A stretch of DNA of 8,004 bases, taken from positions 2,539 to 10,542 of the forward strand of contig DHAI01000077.1 in assembly GCA_002397355.1 (NCBI GenBank), written 5' to 3'. Each line of letters opens with the position of its first letter. Within the stretch, counting starts at the first letter, position 1. Shown here one piece after another: positions 1 through 5,696 of the stretch. Source of the stretch: Ruminococcaceae bacterium UBA4958 (GTDB lineage: Bacteria > Bacillota > Clostridia > Oscillospirales > Acutalibacteraceae). The notes below the pieces were generated by a model that was not told the DNA's origin, searched no databases, and was given only the letters and a program-made list of their open reading frames with translations. Both the position numbers and the translations under genes were made by a program.

Positions 1-468
1 CAATATCGTGTCCGTTATAACACGGCGAAAACGACATCAAACGCCCAAGAGGACTTACAGAGAAAAGCTCTGCAGGCCGCCGAGACCGAACTAAGCAAGT
101 TGGAAAAACAGCGGGATAATATCTACGACCTGCTTGAAAAAAAGGTTTACACGACAGACGTCTTCTTGGAACGCACCAAAAGCATCGACAACAAAATTCA
201 GCAGAGCAAAGAGAATATCACGCGCATTTCCGGTGAAATCCAACGAAATACGCGAATGGAGCAGGATCGGAAAATTATCATACCGCGTACGGAGCATGTC
301 CTCACTGAATACCCGAAGGCAAAGACGCCGGCCGAAAAGAACGATCTTTTAAAGTCCGTTATCGAAAAGGTTGTTTATACTAAGAATGTGAACGCACGTT
401 GGCACGGAAAACCCGATGATTTCGAGTTGATCTTATATCCGAAGCTTCCGAAAGCTGCAGATCACTGA
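1..468 (+). CDS. Large serine recombinase, C-terminal part (5' end outside window)
   Basis: The reading frame is open from the first base to TGA at 466-468, giving 155 residues of a protein that begins upstream. The visible part is a long charged helical region (about residues 18-85, many K/E/Q/R with heptad-like leucines, including LSKLEKQRDNIYDLLEKKVY), which is likely the coiled coil of large serine recombinases. It is followed by the typical tail with TPAEKNDLLKSVIEKVVYTK, then RWHGKPDDFELILYPKLPK. This tail is characteristic of the C-terminal domain of clostridial recombinases that integrate and excise prophages and conjugative elements. The catalytic serine domain, recombinase domain and zinc ribbon must lie left of the window. 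Only 18 bases separate the stop from an interrupted manganese catalase gene, the position expected for an integrase gene at the end of its own element. The sequence is visibly less GC-rich than the catalase fragment, consistent with acquired DNA. Family assignment is firm; which element it belongs to cannot be seen. Confidence 0.88.
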   Translation, partial: QYRVRYNTAKTTSNAQEDLQRKALQAAETELSKLEKQRDNIYDLLEKKVYTTDVFLERTKSIDNKIQQSKENITRISGEIQRNTRMEQDRKIIIPRTEHVLTEYPKAKTPAEKNDLLKSVIEKVVYTKNVNARWHGKPDDFELILYPKLPKAADH

Positions 469-486
469 TATTATTTTGGTACCTAA
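469..486. other. Probable end of the integrated element (att half-site/junction)
   Basis: This short stretch joins the recombinase stop codon to the catalase fragment. The left part (TATTATTTT) is AT-rich like the element. The right part, GGTACCTAA, appears already to belong to the target gene, because read in the catalase frame it gives Gly-Thr-stop directly before Glu-Leu-Ala-His, and the family motif here is Ile-Gly-Thr-Glu-Glu-Leu-Ala-His. The crossover is therefore probably within or next to GGTACCTAAGAG (478-489). The exact core cannot be fixed without the other end of the element or an uninterrupted relative. Confidence 0.6.
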
Positions 487-1086
487 GAGCTCGCGCACAT
501 GGAGATGGTATGCGCCATCGTCCACCAGCTCACCCGGAACCTGACGCAGGAGCAGATCCGCTCCGGCGGTTTCTCGACTTACTTTATCAACCACACCACG
601 GGCAACTTCCCGTGCGATGCAAACGGCATGCCTTTCTCGGCCGCAACGCTCCAGGTGACGGGCGACCCGATTACCGACGTGCACGAAGACCTCGCCGCGG
701 AGCAGAAGGCCCGCACGACCTACGACAACATCCTGCGCATGACGGACGATCCCGACGTGCTCGACGCGATCCGTTTCCTGCGCGCGCGTGAAGTCGTCCA
801 TTACCAGCGCTTCGGCGAGGGCCTGCGCATCATTACGGATAGCCTTGACGACCGCAATTTCTACGCGTTCAACCCGGCGTTCGACACCTCGGTCATGAAG
901 CAGACCGGCGCGCAGCAACAGCAGCGGACCGTTCCCGCCCAGCGGCAGGCGGTGCAGAAAACCGCTCCCGCCCAGCAGCAGGCAGTGCAGCAGTCCCCTC
1001 TCGTGACAGCCCGGACGGGCAAATGCACCGTCGAAGAAGCTACGGGAATCCAGGGTTCTTTCTGCGGGATCCCCAAAAACAAATAG
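487..1086 (+). pseudogene. Manganese catalase / CotJC-like protein, 5'-truncated by the element
   Basis: Manganese catalases disproportionate hydrogen peroxide with a di-manganese centre in a ferritin-like four-helix bundle; CotJC is the spore-coat member of the family. The open frame starts at a GAG codon (487-489) directly after a TAA and gives ELAHMEMV, the family's second metal-binding helix. Further family segments follow: VHQLTRNL, DLAAEQKAR (Glu codon 700-702) and REVVHYQRFGE (Glu 790-792, His 799-801). Four of the usual five metal ligands are thus present, while the first helix with its glutamate is missing. Roughly the first 65 residues of the usual protein are absent. An in-frame ATG at 499 lacks a convincing ribosome binding site, so this fragment is probably not made by itself. 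After the catalase domain comes a Gln/Ala/Pro-rich tail and a C-terminus with two cysteines (codons 1024-1026 and 1063-1065). The coding sequence has no other lesion. It could be the 3' exon-like half of a gene restored when the element leaves. Confidence 0.85.
934..999 (+). repeat. Two 33-base tandem repeats in the catalase tail
   Basis: Two consecutive 11-codon units, 934-966 and 967-999, encode PAQRQAVQKTA and PAQQQAVQQSP. Most of the first 24 bases of each unit match. They form most of the low-complexity Gln/Ala/Pro tail, probably a flexible extension grown by slippage or unequal duplication. Confidence 0.75.
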
Positions 1087-1095
1087 AAAAGGCTT

Positions 1096-1150
1096 AAAAA
1101 AGTCGGAGCGAACGGTCTCAAAAGGCCTTCGGCTCCGACTTTTTTGTTTT
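1096..1150 (+). terminator. Strong rho-independent terminator, usable in both directions
   Basis: A perfect 14-base-pair stem is formed by 1096-1109 (six A followed by GTCGGAGC) and 1132-1145 (GCTCCGAC followed by six T), with a 22-base loop. It begins 10 bases after the catalase stop codon. The A run on the left arm makes it a terminator on the minus strand as well. It separates the interrupted catalase gene from the sugar locus. Confidence 0.93.
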
Positions 1151-1392
1151 AAAATTGAGCCGTCCCGAAAAATTCCGCAGCGCTTTGGCGCATTTCCACC
1201 GGAGGCCCGGCTGCTCGCCCCTGCCCCAGGGCGCCATTCCCGCGCTGAACGTCACGGGGATCGGGACAATATCCCAGTAATGACACGTTTTTATGGAGCA
1301 AATGAAATCAGCAGCTACTCGGCACTTCACTTGGCCGGTGAATATGGATTGTCGCAATATTGAAAAAGTCCAGCGGAAATCCGCCGGAAACA
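1151..1392. other. Noncoding stretch between terminator and promoter
   Basis: I see no gene here. A 91-codon minus-strand frame covers most of it but runs into the terminator (1118) and has no recognisable content or ribosome binding site. Short palindromes are present, for example GCGGA/TCCGC at 1373-1384 and GGGA/TCCC at about 1262-1276, none clearly functional. It may include decayed sequence or upstream regulatory DNA of the hydrolase gene. Confidence 0.5.
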
Positions 1393-1422
1393 CTGGTAAT
1401 ATCCGTTGGCTCGTGATATAAT
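1393..1422 (+). promoter_or_regulatory. Extended -10 promoter of the mannosidase operon
   Basis: TATAAT at 1417-1422 is a perfect -10 box and is preceded by TG one base upstream (TGATATAAT, 1414-1422), the extended -10 form. The -35 region is weak (CTGGTA at 1393-1398, 18-base spacer), which an extended -10 can compensate. Transcription would start near 1429, giving a leader of about 36 bases before the start codon at 1465. Confidence 0.6.
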
Positions 1423-1431
1423 TAAAATTGA

Positions 1432-1450
1432 TTTACAAATTCATTGTACA
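1432..1450. promoter_or_regulatory. Imperfect palindrome at the predicted transcript start, possible operator
   Basis: TTTACAA (1432-1438) and TTGTACA (1444-1450) form an inverted repeat with one mismatch and a 5-base spacer. It lies between the predicted transcript start and the ribosome binding site. The left arm resembles the TTTACCAA arm of the palindrome before the ROK regulator gene (5677-5684), so it may be a second site for that regulator. Spacing differs, so this is tentative. Confidence 0.3.
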
Positions 1451-1451
1451 G

Positions 1452-1457
1452 AGGAGG
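1452..1457 (+). promoter_or_regulatory. Ribosome binding site fixing the hydrolase start at 1465
   Basis: A perfect AGGAGG lies 7 bases before ATG at 1465. The same frame has a TTG at 1444, upstream of this site, which would put the ribosome binding site inside the gene. The ATG is therefore the better start. Confidence 0.85.
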
Positions 1458-1464
1458 AGTCTTG

Positions 1465-3786
1465 ATGAACGGCGGAAAAATACGGGAGCTTTCGCTGGAC
1501 GGGGATTGGAACCTGTATCTTGCGGAAAACTCCGTATTCCAGAGCGTTCCCGGCGAACCAAGAAACGAGCGGGAGGTGCGCAGCCGAGGTTATCTGTGCG
1601 TCCCGGCGAAGGTGCCGGGCAACTATGAGATTGACCTGATGCGCGCCGGCCTGATGAAGGACTTGTTCTTCGGCGAAAACGTACTGGAAGCCCAAAAATA
1701 TGAAAACCGGCATCTCTGGTACTGCCGGCGTTTTACGGCCAATCCGAAGCCCGGCGGGCGCTACAGCCTGTTGTTTGAAGGCATAGACACCTTTGCTTCC
1801 ATTTACCTTAACGGCGAGCTGCTCGGCGAAGCGGACAACATGCTGATTTCACATGAGTTTCCGACGTCCCTGCTGCGCCGTGGGGAAAACGAGATCGTGG
1901 TGCACATCCGTCCGGCCATGATCGAGGCGCGCCGGAGCGGAATTGGCGCGGGAGCCGTTCAGCATCAGCCATACAACGCGCAGTCGCTTACCGTACGCAA
2001 GGCTCCGCACATGTATGGCTGGGATATCATGCCGAGGATTCTTTCGGGCGGCATCTGGAAATCGGTGAGCGTCCTCTCCGAGAAGGAGGAATGCCTCGAC
2101 GAAGTTTATCTCTATGCAGCCGAAGTGACCCGCGAGCACGCGACCGTTTTGCTCTATTATCAGCTGAAAATAGACGGCGATTTCGTTCAGGACTATAGCA
2201 TCCGGGTGAATGGACGCTGCGGTGAATGCAGTTTCGGCGGCGAAAGAAAACTCTGGTCCACGACGGGGTATCTCTCATTGCAAGTCGAACACCCGGTTCT
2301 GTGGTGGGTGAAGGACATGGGAAACCCGAACCTTTACGACGTCACCGTCGAGCTGTTTTTTAAAGGGAAACCGCTCGACACCTGGGAAACAACCCTCGGT
2401 ATCCGGACAATCCGTCTCGAGCGCACCAGCATCATCGACAAAAACGGAAACGGTGAGTTCTGCTTTTATCTGAACGACGAACGGCTGTTCGTCCGGGGGA
2501 CAAACTGGGTTCCGCTGGACGCGCTTCATTCCCGCGACCGCGAACGCCTGCCCAAAGCTCTCGCTCTTCTCGACGACGTGGGGTGCAACATGGTTCGATG
2601 CTGGGGCGGAAACCTTTATGAAAGCGACGAATTTTTTGATTTCTGCGACCGCCGCGGCATCGCGGTCTGGCAGGATTTTGTGATGGGCTGCGCCGCCTAT
2701 CCGCAACTGGAAAAGCTCTGCGGGGACCTGCGCGCCGAAGCAACGCAGGTGGTCAAGCGCCTGCGCCAGCACCCTTCGCTTTTCCTTTGGGCCGGTGACA
2801 ACGAGTGCGACGCCTCCTGCCAGTGGTCGCCGGTAAAGCTTGATCCAAACGCGAACCGCCTGACACGCGAGGTGCTCCCCCGCGTGCTGCGGCAGCACGA
2901 TCCGGCTCGGCCTTATCTGCCCAGCTCACCGTACATCGACGAGACTGCGTATCAAAACCGCGGAGCCGGTCTTCCGGAAGACCATCTGTGGGGACCGCGC
3001 GACTATTACAAAGGCGAATACTACACCACCTCAAAAGCCCGGTTTGCAAGCGAAACGGGTTACCACGGCTGCCCGTCTCCCGCTTCGGTGCGCAGGTTCA
3101 TTTCGCCCGGGGCCCTCTGGCCCTGGAAGGGTAACCGGGAATGGCTTGTGCACGCCGCCTGCATGGACGACGACTGCCCCTATGCTTACCGCATTCCGCT
3201 GATGGCGAACCAGGTAAAGATCCTGTTCCGGAATGTGCCGGACCGCCTGGAGGATTTCGCGCTTGCAAGCCAGATGTCGCAGGCGGAAGCAATGAAATTC
3301 TTCCTGGAGCGGTTCCGCTATGCCAAATGGCGCCGCACCGGCATCATCTGGTGGAACCTTCTGGACGGGTGGCCCCAATTCTCCGACGCGGTCGTTGATT
3401 ATTACTTCACGAAAAAGCTTGCCTATTTTGTCCTGAAAACTTCGCAGCAGCCGGTATGCCTCATGGTCCGTGAGCCGGAGAACGGAAAGCTCACGCTGAT
3501 GGGCGCAAACGAACATCTTGAGGCGCGCCATGTGACCTACCGCGTGACGGATCTCTCTTCGCCCGGCACGCCGATCGCCGGTGAAACGATTCTGGCCGCG
3601 AACTCAGCCGCCGAAATATCTTCCTTCGCCTATCCGGGAAACGAAGCGCATTTCTTTGTGATCGAATGGACGTCGGAGGACAAAGACGGTCGGAACTATT
3701 ATCTTTCCGGCAAGCCGCCTTACGATTACCCGCAGATTGCCGCCTTCCTGAAGCAGAGCGGTTTTCTGAAGACCGAGGGCTTTTGA
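1465..3786 (+). CDS. Family 2 glycoside hydrolase, beta-mannosidase type
   Basis: A 773-residue protein with no signal peptide or membrane segment, so a cytoplasmic enzyme acting on imported oligosaccharide. The order is that of beta-mannosidases: an N-terminal sugar-binding jelly-roll domain (about 1-200, with HLWYCRRF, LFEGIDTFASIYLNGELLG and ENEIVVHIRP), an Ig-like domain, then the TIM barrel from about 340. Barrel landmarks are FVRGTNWVPLD (342-352), NMVRCWGGNLYE with W380 and GIAVWQDFVMGCAAYP. The expected acid/base glutamate is E447 in WAGDNECD, and the expected nucleophile is E530 in RFASETGYHG; both are present. At 773 residues it is somewhat shorter than typical beta-mannosidases (about 820-880), mainly at the C-terminus. 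Mannose specificity is inferred from the WGG and WQDF segments and from the kinase and phosphomannose isomerase-like neighbours. An endo-mannosidase or exo-glucosaminidase of family 2 remains possible. It is first in the operon, 108 bases before the kinase-isomerase gene. Confidence 0.88.
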   Translation: MNGGKIRELSLDGDWNLYLAENSVFQSVPGEPRNEREVRSRGYLCVPAKVPGNYEIDLMRAGLMKDLFFGENVLEAQKYENRHLWYCRRFTANPKPGGRYSLLFEGIDTFASIYLNGELLGEADNMLISHEFPTSLLRRGENEIVVHIRPAMIEARRSGIGAGAVQHQPYNAQSLTVRKAPHMYGWDIMPRILSGGIWKSVSVLSEKEECLDEVYLYAAEVTREHATVLLYYQLKIDGDFVQDYSIRVNGRCGECSFGGERKLWSTTGYLSLQVEHPVLWWVKDMGNPNLYDVTVELFFKGKPLDTWETTLGIRTIRLERTSIIDKNGNGEFCFYLNDERLFVRGTNWVPLDALHSRDRERLPKALALLDDVGCNMVRCWGGNLYESDEFFDFCDRRGIAVWQDFVMGCAAYPQLEKLCGDLRAEATQVVKRLRQHPSLFLWAGDNECDASCQWSPVKLDPNANRLTREVLPRVLRQHDPARPYLPSSPYIDETAYQNRGAGLPEDHLWGPRDYYKGEYYTTSKARFASETGYHGCPSPASVRRFISPGALWPWKGNREWLVHAACMDDDCPYAYRIPLMANQVKILFRNVPDRLEDFALASQMSQAEAMKFFLERFRYAKWRRTGIIWWNLLDGWPQFSDAVVDYYFTKKLAYFVLKTSQQPVCLMVREPENGKLTLMGANEHLEARHVTYRVTDLSSPGTPIAGETILAANSAAEISSFAYPGNEAHFFVIEWTSEDKDGRNYYLSGKPPYDYPQIAAFLKQSGFLKTEGF

Positions 3787-3837
3787 AGCGCATCGGTCTG
3801 GCAAATGATGTCTTTGGGACCCGAGGCGAAGGTTCAT

Positions 3838-3867
3838 GCCGGCGATCATGGCAGAACGGTCGCCGGC
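3838..3867 (+). other. GC-rich hairpin in the mannosidase/kinase intergenic gap
   Basis: GCCGGCGA (3838-3845) and TCGCCGGC (3860-3867) form a perfect 8-base-pair stem with a 14-base loop. No T run follows, so it is not a standard terminator. It could protect or process the message between the two genes and change their relative expression. The 108-base gap is long for a clostridial operon. Confidence 0.5.
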
Positions 3868-3894
3868 CCCATTGAAAAAAGGGATGTATCGGAT

Positions 3895-5556
3895 ATGAAA
3901 TACTGCATTGGCGTCGACATCGGCGGCACAAAATGCGCCGTCCTGCTCGCCGGCCTTTCCAATGGCATTCGTCTCCTTTCCAAAATACAGTTTCCCACCG
4001 AAGCAAAAAAAGGCTTCCATCACACAAAAAACAACATCTTTACAGCAATACGGCGCATTCTCGTCGAAAACAATCTTTCACCGCACGACGCGGCGGCCAT
4101 CGGCGTGAGCTGCGGCGGCCCGCTGGACAGCGAAAAAGGCCTCATCCTTTCACCGCCGAATCTGCCCGGGTGGGATAGCGTTCCCTTCACGGAAATGCTG
4201 ACGAAGGAATTCGGCATACCAGCTTTTCTGCAGAACGACGCCAATGCCTGCGCACTGGTGGAATGGAAGCTCGGCGCGGGGCGCGGTACGCGCAACATGG
4301 TGTTTCTCACCATGGGCACCGGCATGGGCGCAGGTATTATTGAGGAAGGCATGCTGCTGCGCGGCGAAAACGATATGGCCGGCGAAATCGGCCACGTGCG
4401 CATGGCGCAGGAGGGACCCGTCGGTTTTGGCAAGGCAGGCTCCTTTGAGGGGTTCTGCAGCGGCGGCGGCATCGGACGCTACGCGCAGCAGAAAACCCGC
4501 GAATGGCTGGATGCCGGAAAAGAGCCCGTGTGGATCCGCGACGGGATTCCCGTGGAATGCGTGGACGCGAAAACCATCGGCGACTACGCCGACCGCGGCG
4601 ACGAAGACGCGAAGGAAATCTACCGCTTCGCGGGTGAAAAGCTCGGCGAGGGCATCAGCATTCTCATCGACGTGCTGAACCCGGAAAAAGTGGTGATCGG
4701 CGGCGTTTTCGGGCGCAGTGAAAATCAGTTGAGACCATCCATGCTTGAAGCCATTCGCCGGGAGGCCTTGAAACGTTCGGCCGGGGTGTGCGAGGTCGTC
4801 CCCGCAGAAACCGGCGAAAAGCTAGGCGACTATGCCAGCATCATCGCTGCGTGCTATGCCATGGGGATCGATCCGGCTCCCGAAGAAGAAACCAGCCCGG
4901 CCGTCCTGCGGTATTATGAAGATCTGTTCGTTCGGTATCCCGACCTCGAACCGGCGCGGGTGGATCTCATGCGAGCTTATCTCCTGCTGCGCAGGACCTA
5001 CCAGCGCGGCGGCAAGCTGCTGCTGTGCGGCAACGGCGGAAGCGCCTCGGACTGCGGCCATATCGTAGGCGAGCTGATGAAAAGCTTTCGCTTTGACCGA
5101 CCGCTGAACAAGGCCCTCGCCGGGCGGATCGCAGCGCAGTTCGGACCGGAAAATCCCGGCGCGGCGCGCTCGCTGTGCGGCGCGCTTCCGGCGGTCTCGC
5201 TCTGCGAGCACACGTCATTTTTCACCGCCTTCTGCAATGACGCGGATCCCTCGATGGCCTTTGCCCAGCAGGTGATCGGCTACGGCGCCGCCGGAGACGC
5301 GCTGTTTGCCATAAGCACCTCGGGAAATTCGCGCAATGTGCTCAACGCCGTGCTCGCGGCGAAAGCCGTCGGGCTGAACGTGATCGGCCTTACCGGAAAA
5401 GACGGAGGAAAGCTCAAGGCTCTCTGCGACGCGGCGATCTGTGTGCCGGGCGGCAGCACCGCCGAGATTCAGGAACGCCACCTGCCCGTTTACCATGCGC
5501 TCTGCTCCATGCTGGAGGAATACTTTTTCGACGTTTCGGCGGAGGAAAAGAAATAG
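3895..5556 (+). CDS. ROK sugar kinase fused to a GmhA-like SIS phosphosugar isomerase
   Basis: A 553-residue two-domain protein. Residues 1 to about 320 are a ROK kinase, which phosphorylates a hexose with ATP: phosphate-binding DIGGTK near the N-terminus, GVSCGGPLD, catalytic D115 in QNDANA, TMGTGMGAG and GEIGH with H167. The usual Cys-rich zinc motif after that histidine is replaced by GPVGFGKAGSFEGFCSGGGI. After a short linker, residues from about 345 form a SIS domain of the phosphoheptose isomerase (GmhA) type: CGNGGSASD (N380), E393 in VGELMKSF, ISTSGNSRNVL, LTGKDGGK, and Q526 and H529 in EIQERHLPVYHAL. Glu and His match the catalytic pair of GmhA. About 20 extra residues sit between E393 and the next conserved segment. 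ATG at 3895 is chosen because AAGGGAT lies about 10 bases upstream and the ROK motif begins at once; an in-frame ATG at 3805 adds 30 unlike residues. Mannose as substrate is inferred from neighbours; glucose, fructose or N-acetylmannosamine are possible. Confidence 0.9.
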   Translation: MKYCIGVDIGGTKCAVLLAGLSNGIRLLSKIQFPTEAKKGFHHTKNNIFTAIRRILVENNLSPHDAAAIGVSCGGPLDSEKGLILSPPNLPGWDSVPFTEMLTKEFGIPAFLQNDANACALVEWKLGAGRGTRNMVFLTMGTGMGAGIIEEGMLLRGENDMAGEIGHVRMAQEGPVGFGKAGSFEGFCSGGGIGRYAQQKTREWLDAGKEPVWIRDGIPVECVDAKTIGDYADRGDEDAKEIYRFAGEKLGEGISILIDVLNPEKVVIGGVFGRSENQLRPSMLEAIRREALKRSAGVCEVVPAETGEKLGDYASIIAACYAMGIDPAPEEETSPAVLRYYEDLFVRYPDLEPARVDLMRAYLLLRRTYQRGGKLLLCGNGGSASDCGHIVGELMKSFRFDRPLNKALAGRIAAQFGPENPGAARSLCGALPAVSLCEHTSFFTAFCNDADPSMAFAQQVIGYGAAGDALFAISTSGNSRNVLNAVLAAKAVGLNVIGLTGKDGGKLKALCDAAICVPGGSTAEIQERHLPVYHALCSMLEEYFFDVSAEEKK

Positions 5557-5573
5557 CCGGAGAACCGTTCAAA

Positions 5574-5606
5574 GGGACTGCCCCGAAAAAGAATGATCGC
5601 AGTCCT
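5574..5606 (+). other. Hairpin after the kinase-isomerase gene
   Basis: GGGACTGC (5574-5581) can pair with GCAGTCCT (5599-5606), 8 base pairs including one G-T wobble, with a 17-base loop. It starts 17 bases after the stop codon. No T tract follows, so termination would be weak and read-through into the regulator gene is likely. Confidence 0.35.
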
Positions 5607-5658
5607 CGTCGTTGTTATAGGCTATCGCATCGCTTGAATCCGAGGCGGGGGAATGGAA

Positions 5659-5685
5659 TTTAGTAAATAAATTATGTTTACCAAA
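5659..5685. promoter_or_regulatory. Inverted repeat, likely operator of the ROK regulator
   Basis: TTTAGTAAA (5659-5667) and TTTACCAAA (5677-5685) are 9-base arms with one mismatch and a 9-base AT spacer. The 27-base size and the TTAG...CCAA ends resemble the operators of ROK repressors such as XylR of Bacillus. The right arm runs into the ribosome binding site of the regulator gene, so a bound repressor would block its own transcription or its path. A weak promoter (TTGTTA 5612-5617, TTGAAT 5634-5639) may lie upstream. The AT-rich patch stands out in GC-rich surroundings. Confidence 0.6.
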
Positions 5686-5696
5686 GGTGGTTCACT

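Noticed and set aside
433..918. Minus-strand open frame across the recombinase/catalase junction
   Set aside because: It is antisense to the catalase fragment, crosses the element boundary and shows no family features or ribosome binding site.
1118..1393. Minus-strand open frame of 91 codons in the left intergenic region
   Set aside because: It ends within the terminator hairpin, its last residues (KTKKSEPKAF) are translated terminator sequence, and nothing in it resembles a protein family.
2275..2898. Minus-strand open frame (207 codons) inside the hydrolase gene
   Set aside because: It is antisense to conserved barrel motifs of the family 2 hydrolase and is a composition shadow.
3805..3894. 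Upstream in-frame start for the kinase-isomerase
   Set aside because: The 30 extra residues do not resemble a ROK N-terminus and include the intergenic hairpin; ATG at 3895 has a better placed ribosome binding site and begins right at the conserved MKYCIGVDIGGTK.
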